A DNA stretch of 31,598 bases, taken from the NCBI GenBank assembly GCA_021159235.1, contig JAGGSF010000101.1, forward strand, positions 1-31,598. The letters run 5' to 3'. The notes under the pieces are model-generated. The model was not told where the DNA came from. It saw only the letters and a list, made by a program, of their open reading frames with translations, and ran no database searches. Shown one piece after another: positions 8,477 to 15,919 of this stretch. The stretch is from Deltaproteobacteria bacterium (GTDB lineage Bacteria; Campylobacterota_A; Desulfurellia; JAGGSF01). The position numbers were made by a program, and so were the translations under genes. How positions within the stretch are numbered: position 1 is the first letter of the stretch; every line of letters starts with the position of its first letter.

Positions 8477-9258
8477 CCGACAAACTTTTAGAAAAACTAA
8501 ACTTTGACCCTTCATCTGTGCATAAACATCTAACAGCATTTATTAAAAAAAATGTAAGGAACAGAGGATTTCAAAAGGTAGTGGTGGGTCTTTCTGGGGG
8601 CATAGATTCTTCCCTATCTACTTATCTGGCAAAGGATGCCTTAGGTAAAGAAAATGTATGGGGTATTTTAATGCCTTATAAGACCACAAGTAAGGAAAGC
8701 ATTAAAGATGCAATGAGGGTAGTAACAGAAACAGGTATAAATTATAAGAAGATAGATATCACACCAATGGCCGATGCCTACTTCAACTACTTTGATGAGA
8801 TGAGCGACATTAGAAAGGGCAATGTCATGGCAAGGATAAGAATGACAGTTCTGTTTGATATGTCCAAATATTTAGATGCACTGGTTTTAGGAACAAGTAA
8901 TAAAACAGAGCTTCTTCTGGGTTATGGAACCTGGTATGGGGATACTGCATGCAGTATAAATCCCATTGGAGATCTGTATAAAACACAGGTAAGAATCCTT
9001 GCCAGATATCTAAACATTCCCCAATCCATCTTAAATAAAAAGCCTACCGCTGACCTGTGGCAGGGACAAACAGATGAAGAAGAACTGGGATTTACATATG
9101 AACAAGCAGATATAATACTTTACCATCTAATGGATTTAAACTGGAAAGTAGAGGAAATAACAAACCTGGGATTTAGCAAAAAACTCATCTGTAAAATAAA
9201 AGACAGGGTTGAAAAATATAGTTTTAAAAGGTTTCCTCCAGAAATTGCAAAACTTTAG
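8473..9258 (+). CDS. nadE: NH3-dependent NAD+ synthetase
   Basis: This 261-aa N-type ATP pyrophosphatase amidates nicotinate adenine dinucleotide to NAD. The PP-loop SGGIDSS is at 41-47; GTSNKTE and KPTADLWQGQTDEEELGF follow. There is no N-terminal glutaminase (nitrilase) domain, so ammonia is the expected nitrogen donor. The ATG at 8473 is chosen over 8446 because GGAG sits 5 bases upstream and because it makes the third consecutive ATGA overlap in this operon. The last 4 bases overlap the convergent pgeF stop region, leaving no room for a terminator between the genes. Confidence 0.95.
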   Translation: MTDKLLEKLNFDPSSVHKHLTAFIKKNVRNRGFQKVVVGLSGGIDSSLSTYLAKDALGKENVWGILMPYKTTSKESIKDAMRVVTETGINYKKIDITPMADAYFNYFDEMSDIRKGNVMARIRMTVLFDMSKYLDALVLGTSNKTELLLGYGTWYGDTACSINPIGDLYKTQVRILARYLNIPQSILNKKPTADLWQGQTDEEELGFTYEQADIILYHLMDLNWKVEEITNLGFSKKLICKIKDRVEKYSFKRFPPEIAKL

Positions 9259-10007
9259 TTAAACATGATGCCGGATATCATCCTTCCCGTTTCTTTATCC
9301 CTTCTATAAGAAAAAAATATTTCGTTCTCTTTCGTGCATAAATTTAAAGAATATATATTCGAGGCTAAAACACCACTATCTTTTGCAAAAAATATATTCG
9401 CCTTCAATAAAGAAGCATAAAATTTACCATCTTTTTTACTAAAACATCCGGAAGGAAACCTTACAGCAATTTCCTCACTTACCTCATAGCAATTTTCACA
9501 GATGTGAGGACCTGTAAATACAAGAATATCTTCTGATCTGGTGTTAAACTTTTGATAAAGAATAGAAATTGTCTTACCCAGTATGTTTTTAACAGTTCCT
9601 CTCCACCCCGCATGAACAGCGGCAATCACATTATTTTTCTTGTCTAAAAGTATTACGGGTAGACAATCTGCTGTTTTTACCCCAATAAACACCCTTCTTT
9701 GTGCAGTTATAATAGCATCCCCCCATTCTCGCTTACCTCTGCCATCGTAGATAAATACATTATCTGAATGAATCTGATCAAGGGTAATAATTTTGTAAGC
9801 CTTTGTAATTTTCTTCAATCTGGTAAAATTCTTCCTTACATCTTCAGGGTTATCTCCAACCTGAAAACTAAAGTTGAAGGAAGAAAATGGTCCTTTGCTT
9901 AAACCACCCAAGCGAGTGAAGAAGAAACAGGATACATTGTATCTTTCTGCCAGAACAGGTTTAAAATAGAAACTACCCTGACTTTCTAACTCAGTGAAAT
10001 CCTTCAT
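9255..10007 (-). CDS. pgeF: Laccase-domain protein PgeF/YfiH (peptidoglycan editing or purine nucleoside phosphorylase)
   Basis: This is a 250-aa protein of the YfiH/PgeF (DUF152, multicopper-polyphenol-oxidase-like) family. Relatives are reported as adenosine phosphorylase/deaminase or as factors excluding aberrant peptidoglycan precursors. Putative metal ligands are visible as QIHS (H80), TADCLPV (C115) and VHAGWRG (H132). GDNPEDVRKN is also typical. I chose ATG 10007, which gives the family-like N-terminus, but it has no Shine-Dalgarno. The frame is open to a GTG at 10034 and includes a TTG at 10028 with GGGAGG 5 bases upstream, and that Shine-Dalgarno is inside the citrate synthase terminator stem. 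The start is therefore uncertain by up to 9 codons. Confidence 0.85.
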   Translation of the reverse strand: MKDFTELESQGSFYFKPVLAERYNVSCFFFTRLGGLSKGPFSSFNFSFQVGDNPEDVRKNFTRLKKITKAYKIITLDQIHSDNVFIYDGRGKREWGDAIITAQRRVFIGVKTADCLPVILLDKKNNVIAAVHAGWRGTVKNILGKTISILYQKFNTRSEDILVFTGPHICENCYEVSEEIAVRFPSGCFSKKDGKFYASLLKANIFFAKDSGVLASNIYSLNLCTKENEIFFSYRRDKETGRMISGIMFN

Positions 10008-10010
10008 AAA

Positions 10011-10042
10011 TAAAAAAGGGAGGTGCAAATGCACCTCCCTTT
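10011..10042 (-). terminator. Rho-independent terminator after citrate synthase
   Basis: A perfect 12-bp inverted repeat (arms 10015-10026 and 10031-10042, 4-base loop) is followed on the minus strand by a run of six T (complement of 10012-10017). It begins about 20 bases after the citrate synthase stop. Its 5' arm on the minus strand reads AAAGGGAGGTGC, which doubles as a Shine-Dalgarno-like sequence just ahead of pgeF. Confidence 0.88.
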
Positions 10043-10062
10043 AAATTTTGCCTGAACCTGCA

Positions 10063-11370
10063 CTACTTCTTAATCCCTGCAATCTCCTCCAGCATATCTG
10101 TAGTAAGGGATTTTGGTCTCTCAATAGCCTGACCTACAGCCCTATCCCAGATGATATTGGCACATACACCGAGTGATCTTCCAATGCTGAACAGGCAGGT
10201 ATAGAAGTTGTATTCCCGAACACCATAATGCCACTGTATACAACCGGAATGTGCATCCACATTTGGCCATGGATTCTTTGCCTTTCCATGCTTCTGCAAG
10301 ATGGGTGGCACTACTTCGAACAACATGCTTACATACTTGAATGTCAGATCATCAGGCAGATGCTTCAAGCAATATTCTCTCTGAGCCATATATCTGGGGT
10401 CTGTCTTTCTCAAAACGGCATGACCATAACCTGGAATTACCTGACCCGAATTCAACAGATCCCAGCAGTATTTCTCCAACGCTTCCTTGGTAGGCTCCTG
10501 GTAATTCATATCTTCCATCATCTTCTGTATCCACTTCAATGTCTCCTGATTTGCCAGACCATGCAACGGACCAGCCAGACCATCGATCATAGCAGAAATT
10601 GAATAATAGATATCTGCCAATCCGCTGGCAACCAAGTGACCGGTATGGGCAGAGACATTTCCACTCTCATGGTCAGAGTGCAATAAGAAATACAATCTGG
10701 ATACCTCATCATAAGGTTCAGGAATGCCCATCATATAAGCAAAGTTCGAACCGAAATCTAAGTCTGGATCTGGTTCAATAGGTGTGTCATTCCTGTATTT
10801 TATTCTGTAGATGTAAGCGCCAATAGTAGCCATCTTGGGTAATAGATCCATGACATCTTCATACATTGGCTCCCAGGCTGTCATCTTTCCCAATTTGCCT
10901 TCCTGATAGGTTTTAAAGAACTTGGATTCCCTCTGCATAGACACCACTGCCGCAGAAAACATGGTCATAGCTTCCGTATCTCTGGGAAATGCTCTCAAAA
11001 TATCCTTTACATAATCAGGAATCCTGTATCTCTTGCTCCACTCCGCCTTTACATCGGCAACATCTTCTTCTGTGGGTATATCTCCTGTCAAAAGCAGATA
11101 GAAATGACCCTCATCATAAGGTATATCTTTTCCTGGTGGTTTTGGCAACTTTTCCAGGCATTCTGGAATGGTATAACCACGAAATCTGATTCCCTCATAA
11201 GGATCAAGGTAAGAAATGTCTGTTGTCAAACATTTTATACCCCTCATTCCACCATACAGCTGTCTGATGGTAACCTCATCTACCTTAACATTACCGTATT
11301 CCTTGACCAATTTTGTAACTCTTGGTCGCCATTCATCAATCTTCTTTGCCAACACTTCTTTCAATGCCAT
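10063..11370 (-). CDS. gltA: Citrate synthase, eukaryote (mitochondrial)-type
   Basis: This 435-aa enzyme condenses acetyl-CoA and oxaloacetate to citrate. It resembles mitochondrial citrate synthases far more than E. coli GltA: YGGMRGIKCLTTDISYLDP is close to the N-terminal region of the pig enzyme. The catalytic triad is H270 (PLHGLANQE), H317 (VIPGYGHAVLRKTDPRY) and D372 (NVDAHSG). A C-terminal GRSLGVCANIIWDRAVG and ERPKS carry the expected CoA and citrate contacts. Eukaryote-like enzymes are known in Geobacter and some other anaerobes. A good promoter, a short leader and AAAGGAGG 6 bases before the ATG indicate strong independent expression. No other TCA gene is adjacent. Confidence 0.96.
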   Translation of the reverse strand: MALKEVLAKKIDEWRPRVTKLVKEYGNVKVDEVTIRQLYGGMRGIKCLTTDISYLDPYEGIRFRGYTIPECLEKLPKPPGKDIPYDEGHFYLLLTGDIPTEEDVADVKAEWSKRYRIPDYVKDILRAFPRDTEAMTMFSAAVVSMQRESKFFKTYQEGKLGKMTAWEPMYEDVMDLLPKMATIGAYIYRIKYRNDTPIEPDPDLDFGSNFAYMMGIPEPYDEVSRLYFLLHSDHESGNVSAHTGHLVASGLADIYYSISAMIDGLAGPLHGLANQETLKWIQKMMEDMNYQEPTKEALEKYCWDLLNSGQVIPGYGHAVLRKTDPRYMAQREYCLKHLPDDLTFKYVSMLFEVVPPILQKHGKAKNPWPNVDAHSGCIQWHYGVREYNFYTCLFSIGRSLGVCANIIWDRAVGQAIERPKSLTTDMLEEIAGIKK

Positions 11371-11392
11371 CTTTAACCTCCTTTAAAATAAA

Positions 11393-11421
11393 TTTATATT
11401 CCACACTTTACTCCCTGTTAA
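11393..11421 (-). promoter_or_regulatory. Promoter of the citrate synthase gene
   Basis: On the minus strand TTAACA (11416-11421), a 17-base spacer and TATAAA (11393-11398) each match consensus at 5 of 6 positions. The predicted transcription start near 11386 leaves a very short leader consisting mainly of the Shine-Dalgarno AAAGGAGG (11377-11384). Confidence 0.7.
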
Positions 11422-11491
11422 TTATTCTTACCACCTTATACTGAAGATGTCAAGTAAATTTTTATGAGTTGTGATTACTATTTAAAAATGT

Positions 11492-11520
11492 CATAAAAAT
11501 TCTCACTGAGAATTTTTATG
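11492..11520 (-). terminator. AT-rich palindrome over the SNF transporter stop codon
   Basis: There are 14-bp perfect arms (11492-11505 and 11507-11520) around a single central base. The stem includes the TGA of the transporter gene. On the minus strand it is followed by ACATTTTTAAA, so it may act as a weak terminator for the long upstream operon. The remaining bases up to 11392 lie upstream of the citrate synthase promoter and show nothing else. Confidence 0.5.
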
Positions 11521-12993
11521 CCTGTGACAAGAAGCAAACACAAAAGCTAAAATCATGGTGAGAATCAGCCAGTCTCTGCCAATGACAACCACTGCCAGAG
11601 GTGAATAATCTCCGTAGGGGGCAGCAAATTCTTTCAACAATGTGCTTATAAATATTATGATTAAAACAAAAGGCGTAATAAATTTTATAGAATAATCCCA
11701 GATTGAAGGAAGCCTCCAGATGCCAGCAGTATTAATATGTTCACGCAACAAAGATGCCTTATAAAACCAGCCTATCAAAAGGCATTCCAGAATACCAGCC
11801 AGAACAAGTCCATAGTTGGTAATAAAATGATCAACAATATCCAGCCAGAACAGTCCACCCTGAGTAGCAAAGATAAGACTTCCAAAAAAACACACAATAC
11901 AAACCACAGATACAACAGCTTTCCTTGAATAATGAAATTTATCAATAACACTTGATGAAAAAGCCTCCAGAATAGATACAGAAGAGGAAAGTCCAGCTAT
12001 CACTAAAGAGGCAAAGAAAAGAATGCCAAAGAGTTTCGAAAAAACAGGAAGAAGACTTATCGCTTTAGGATAAGCCACAAAGGCAAGGCCTATAGATTGA
12101 GTAACAACTTCATTAAGCGGTTTTCCTGTAGCCTGAGCCATATACCCTAAGACAGAGAACACACCTAACCCTGCAAATATAGAAAAAAAGCAATTTGTAA
12201 AACCAATGGTTACAGAATCCCTTACTATCTTAGCCTTCTTCGGCAAATAAGAAGCATAGGCTATCATTATTCCAAAGCATAGACTTAGGGTAAAGAAAAT
12301 TTGAGAGAAAGCATCCATCCACACCTTAACATCCTTTAACCGGCTGAAATCCGGTTTTAGATAAACACTCAATCCTCCTTTTGCTCCTGGTAACCCAATA
12401 CTCCACATAACGAGCACAAAGGTAATGAAAAACAAAAGGGGCATAAACACCTTATTGGCTTTCTCCAATCCCCTTTCTACACCCAAGACCACAGTCAACC
12501 AGTTGAGAAACCATATCAAAACCAGCGAAACTAAAACAGGACTCCTTACATTTCCAATCTCAAATGGACCTTTACTTATTGAAAGAAATTTTTTAAAAAA
12601 GAAGGTATTCGGGTCAGAACCCCAGGATAGATTAAAGGAGAAAAAGAAAAAATCAAGACACCAGGCAATAACCACTGAATAATACAAAACAATACCAAAA
12701 GTAACAAATATCACCTGCCACCAGCCCAACCACTCCCAATACCTGCTCACGGAAGCAAAGCTCACAGGAGCAGAACTCTTTAATTTATGACCCAAGCCCA
12801 ACTCCAGAATCATGAGGGGCACACCTACGAGCAAAAGGGCTACAAAATAGGGTATGAGAAATGCACCCCCTCCATCTTTATAACAGAGATACGGGAACCT
12901 CCAGACATTGCCCAATCCAATAGCAGAACCAACAGCCGCAGAAATGAAACCAATATGCGTCTGCCATTGAGGACGAGGCAGGGTATCTTTCAT
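11503..12993 (-). CDS. Sodium-dependent transporter, SNF/NSS family
   Basis: This 496-aa, multi-spanning (about 11-12 helices) inner-membrane symporter is of the neurotransmitter:sodium symporter (LeuT-like) family and probably takes up an amino acid with Na+. The TM1 signature GSAIGLGNVWRFPYLCYKDG near residue 22, with the unwound Na/substrate site, is clear. PLMILELGLG in TM2 follows. TM6 to TM8 regions (FSQIFFTLSLCFGIMIAYAS, SSSVSILEAF) also match. The substrate cannot be assigned from sequence. It ends the ten-gene operon and overlaps the preceding GNAT gene by 4 bases. Confidence 0.93.
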   Translation of the reverse strand: MKDTLPRPQWQTHIGFISAAVGSAIGLGNVWRFPYLCYKDGGGAFLIPYFVALLLVGVPLMILELGLGHKLKSSAPVSFASVSRYWEWLGWWQVIFVTFGIVLYYSVVIAWCLDFFFFSFNLSWGSDPNTFFFKKFLSISKGPFEIGNVRSPVLVSLVLIWFLNWLTVVLGVERGLEKANKVFMPLLFFITFVLVMWSIGLPGAKGGLSVYLKPDFSRLKDVKVWMDAFSQIFFTLSLCFGIMIAYASYLPKKAKIVRDSVTIGFTNCFFSIFAGLGVFSVLGYMAQATGKPLNEVVTQSIGLAFVAYPKAISLLPVFSKLFGILFFASLVIAGLSSSVSILEAFSSSVIDKFHYSRKAVVSVVCIVCFFGSLIFATQGGLFWLDIVDHFITNYGLVLAGILECLLIGWFYKASLLREHINTAGIWRLPSIWDYSIKFITPFVLIIIFISTLLKEFAAPYGDYSPLAVVVIGRDWLILTMILAFVFASCHRHKNSQ

Positions 12994-13451
12994 AAATCAC
13001 CAATACAATATATCACCGCCTCTTCCGGGCAGTTAGGGAAAAACGGACAGTGAACACAGTCCCTCCATATCTTTCTATCCGGTAACCTGTTCTTTTCTAT
13101 TTTTTTAAAACCCAGATGAAGGAAAAATGAAACCTCCATCGTCAGGGCAAATACCTTACTTATACCTAAATTCTTTGCCTCCTCTATGTTAAATAAAACG
13201 AGCTTTTCGCCAATGGATTTTCCACGATATTCTTTCTTTACACAGAGAGTCCTTATCTCTGCCAGACGGTTAGAATATATACGCAATGCACTTACACCGA
13301 CAATCTCCTTCTCCTCCGCCACTACAAACTCCCTGATTCTCTCCTCTATGTCATCCTGTGAACGTGGAAGCACCTTTTTTTCTTCAGCGCATGCATCAAT
13401 AATCTCTTTTATCTTTGGACTATCTCTGAGATGTGCCTTTCTCAATATCAT
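12990..13451 (-). CDS. GNAT N-acetyltransferase, short N-acetylglutamate synthase-like (ArgA-type)
   Basis: This is a 153-aa GNAT-fold acetyltransferase. The acetyl-CoA loop is YRGKSIGEKLV, after the beta4 strand EIRTLCVKKE. The C-terminus has LPDRKIWRDC-VHCPFFPNC-PEEA. This Leu-Pro-x-Lys-x-Trp-x-Asp-Cys-x2-Cys-Pro-x4-Cys pattern is typical of short N-acetylglutamate synthases that supply the first step of arginine synthesis; the cysteines could bind a metal. The start overlaps hisD by 32 bases, with GGAAAGGA upstream. The hisD neighbourhood supports an amino-acid biosynthetic role, but the substrate is inferred. Confidence 0.8.
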   Translation of the reverse strand: MILRKAHLRDSPKIKEIIDACAEEKKVLPRSQDDIEERIREFVVAEEKEIVGVSALRIYSNRLAEIRTLCVKKEYRGKSIGEKLVLFNIEEAKNLGISKVFALTMEVSFFLHLGFKKIEKNRLPDRKIWRDCVHCPFFPNCPEEAVIYCIGDL

Positions 13452-14709
13452 CTATCCTTTCCTGCAATGCATTCTTGTGAGCAAACAACCCTTCCACCTC
13501 GGCAATCCTCATAGCAAAAGGCGCCTTCCCTTTAAATGCCTGTTTCGTAAAATAAATGACGCTGCTTTTTTTCATAAATGTTTGAGGAGACAAAGGGGAT
13601 AAAAAACGGGCACAGGTTTGTGTGGGCAGGGTATGATTTGGTCCTGCGATGTAATCACCCAAAACCGCAGGCGACCAGTTACCTATAAATATTGCACCGG
13701 CATTCTTTATCTGAGGATAGATTGAAAACGGCTCCTCGGTCATAATCTCCACATGCTCACAGGCTATGGTATCTATTATAGATTTGAAATTTTCTTCATC
13801 GGTATGAACAAATAACACATTTTTAAAGGATTTTTCTAAAATATCTCTCCTCTTTTCTCTCTTTACAAGTTCTTGAATAATACCCTCTATCTCTCTCAGC
13901 TTTTTTTCATCCAGGCTCACAACAAAAGCCTTCGCATTTTCCTCATGCTCCAGTTGAGCAACAATATCTCGAGCTGCATACCGAGCAGGTGTAGTCTCAT
14001 CTACTACAACCAGTACCTCCGAAGGACCTGCCAGACCATCTATACCCACATCACCAAAGACCTCCTTCTTGGCATAGTTTACATACACATTACCCGGACC
14101 TGCAATCAAATCCACTTTTTTAACACTTTCTGTTCCATAAGCAAAAGCAGCAACAGCCTGAGCCCCACCCATCTTATAGATTTCCGTTATATGGCACAGG
14201 GATGCTGCAAACAAAATATAAGGACTGATCTTCCCATTACAGGCTGGTGTGGCTAAGGCAATCTCTTTTACTCCTGCCACAATTGCAGGAATAGCGGTCA
14301 TCAAAACTGTGGATGGATATGTAGCCTTTCCCCCTGGTGCATATATCCCCGCTCTTTCCACAGGCGTTATATTTTCTCCTAAAATCATTCCCTCTTCTGT
14401 ATAAAACCACGATTCTTGCAACTGTTTCCTACAGAATTTCTCTATTCTTCTATAGGCAACTTCCAGTGCCTCTTTCACCTCTTCTTCTATCGCTTCCCCT
14501 TGAAGCATCTCTTCCTCGGTAACCCTTATGCTTTCCTTATCTGGCTTAAAATTATCAAACTTTTCCGTATAATAAAACAATGCCTCATCTCTTCTCTCTT
14601 TTATTTCACTGATGATCTTTCTCACAGATTCTCTTATACCTTCGTCTTTTTTCCGGGAGAAAAGCAATAGATCCTTCAGTTCTTCTTCTCTCTCAATCCT
14701 CAATCGCAT
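13420..14709 (-). CDS. hisD: Histidinol dehydrogenase
   Basis: This 429-aa Zn-dependent, NAD-linked enzyme catalyses the last two oxidations of histidine synthesis (histidinol to histidine). Zn ligands are Q252 and H255 (AQLEHEE), D352 (GDYIAGPNHT) and H411 (EGLFAHKNAL). The catalytic pair E319-H320 is in CEHVE. The NAD region includes ERAGIYAPGGKATYPST and IAGPGNVYVNYAKK. No other his gene is present, so the pathway is dispersed in this genome. The gene overlaps coaBC by 17 bases upstream and the GNAT gene by 32 bases downstream. Confidence 0.96.
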   Translation of the reverse strand: MRLRIEREEELKDLLLFSRKKDEGIRESVRKIISEIKERRDEALFYYTEKFDNFKPDKESIRVTEEEMLQGEAIEEEVKEALEVAYRRIEKFCRKQLQESWFYTEEGMILGENITPVERAGIYAPGGKATYPSTVLMTAIPAIVAGVKEIALATPACNGKISPYILFAASLCHITEIYKMGGAQAVAAFAYGTESVKKVDLIAGPGNVYVNYAKKEVFGDVGIDGLAGPSEVLVVVDETTPARYAARDIVAQLEHEENAKAFVVSLDEKKLREIEGIIQELVKREKRRDILEKSFKNVLFVHTDEENFKSIIDTIACEHVEIMTEEPFSIYPQIKNAGAIFIGNWSPAVLGDYIAGPNHTLPTQTCARFLSPLSPQTFMKKSSVIYFTKQAFKGKAPFAMRIAEVEGLFAHKNALQERIDDIEKGTSQR

Positions 14710-15919
14710 CCTTTATCTCTTTTAAAATGTTGTAGGCCACCTTCTCCTTCACATCCTTTTCAATATGTACCTTTCGCCCGTCTTTAAATATTATATCCAC
14801 CTCGTTGTAGGGTGAAGAAAAACCTATATCATTTCTGGAGACATCATTCACCACACAAGCCCATAATCCCTTCTCCTCAATCTTTTTCCTTGCATTCTGC
14901 TCAACATGTTCCGTTTCTGCAGCAAAACCTACCATCTTTACAGGTAACCTTCTTTCTTCTACAACTCCACGCACAGTCTTCAATATATCTTCCGTCTGCA
15001 CAAGCTCCAGTATCATCCTCTCTTTCTTCTTTATCTTTTGAGAAAATCTTTCCTTAGGTTTAAAATTGGAAACAGCAGCAGCCATAAGAAGAAGTGTCCT
15101 TTTATCTTCCAGTTCTTTTATCACCTCATCCCTCATCTGTTCTGTATCCTCTACCTCAATAAAATTCTTTACATTATAGGATGGAGAAAGATGAGTATAT
15201 CCAGAAATGAGGGTAATATCTCCTCCCATCTTTGCCGCTACACTGGCAAGACAAAAACCCATCATTCCTGAAGATGGATTGGAGATAAACCTCACCGGAT
15301 CCATATATTCCCTGGTAGGACCAGCGGTAACCACAACTTTCCATCCTGAAAAAATTTTTTCACAAAACAGATCCTCTATTGCATCCACAATGACATCTTC
15401 TTCTGTTATGTGCCCCTTCCCATAGCTACCACATGCGAGTTTTCCTTCCTTAGGTTCCAAGATCTTCCAACCTCTTTCGATCAATTTTCTTATATTCTCT
15501 TGAGTTGCAGGATTTCCATACATATCGCCATGCATGGCTGGCACACAGAGCTTCTTTGCCTTCGTAGCCAAAGCCAGAAGCGATACAGGGTCATCCGCTA
15601 TTCCATGAGCAATCCTGGCAATGATATTGGCAGTAGCAGGAACAATGACCAGTGCATCTGCCCAGCTTGCCCAGTTTATATGAGTGGTGCTGGTTGGAAC
15701 AGGAGAGGATGAGATAAAATCACTCTTGAATATATCACTGAATACGGGTGAATTCGTCAAGCACTCAAACAGAAGGGGAGAAATAAATTTAGTGGAATCC
15801 TCTGTCTGCACCACCCTTACATGGGCATTCTTTTTCTTCAGTAAACTTATGACCTCCAGCGCTTTATATATAGCAACACCACCCGTCACTCCAATAACGA
15901 TATTCTTTCCTTCAATCAT
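14693..15919 (-). CDS. coaBC: Bifunctional phosphopantothenoylcysteine decarboxylase / phosphopantothenate-cysteine ligase
   Basis: This 408-aa Dfp/CoaBC protein catalyses the two middle steps of coenzyme A synthesis. The N-terminal flavoprotein CoaC domain (about 1-185) has VTGGVAIYKALE, active-site H80 (TTHINWA), and C163 in the substrate flap (GKLACGSYGKG). The C-terminal CoaB domain (about 190-408) has VVVTAGPTREYMDPVRFISN and later VGFAAETE. The usual PAMN motif reads PAMH (H130), replacing the Asn shown to be important in E. coli; I recall His variants in other lineages but could not check. It overlaps the aldehyde dehydrogenase stop by 4 bases. Confidence 0.95.
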   Translation of the reverse strand: MIEGKNIVIGVTGGVAIYKALEVISLLKKKNAHVRVVQTEDSTKFISPLLFECLTNSPVFSDIFKSDFISSSPVPTSTTHINWASWADALVIVPATANIIARIAHGIADDPVSLLALATKAKKLCVPAMHGDMYGNPATQENIRKLIERGWKILEPKEGKLACGSYGKGHITEEDVIVDAIEDLFCEKIFSGWKVVVTAGPTREYMDPVRFISNPSSGMMGFCLASVAAKMGGDITLISGYTHLSPSYNVKNFIEVEDTEQMRDEVIKELEDKRTLLLMAAAVSNFKPKERFSQKIKKKERMILELVQTEDILKTVRGVVEERRLPVKMVGFAAETEHVEQNARKKIEEKGLWACVVNDVSRNDIGFSSPYNEVDIIFKDGRKVHIEKDVKEKVAYNILKEIKDAIED

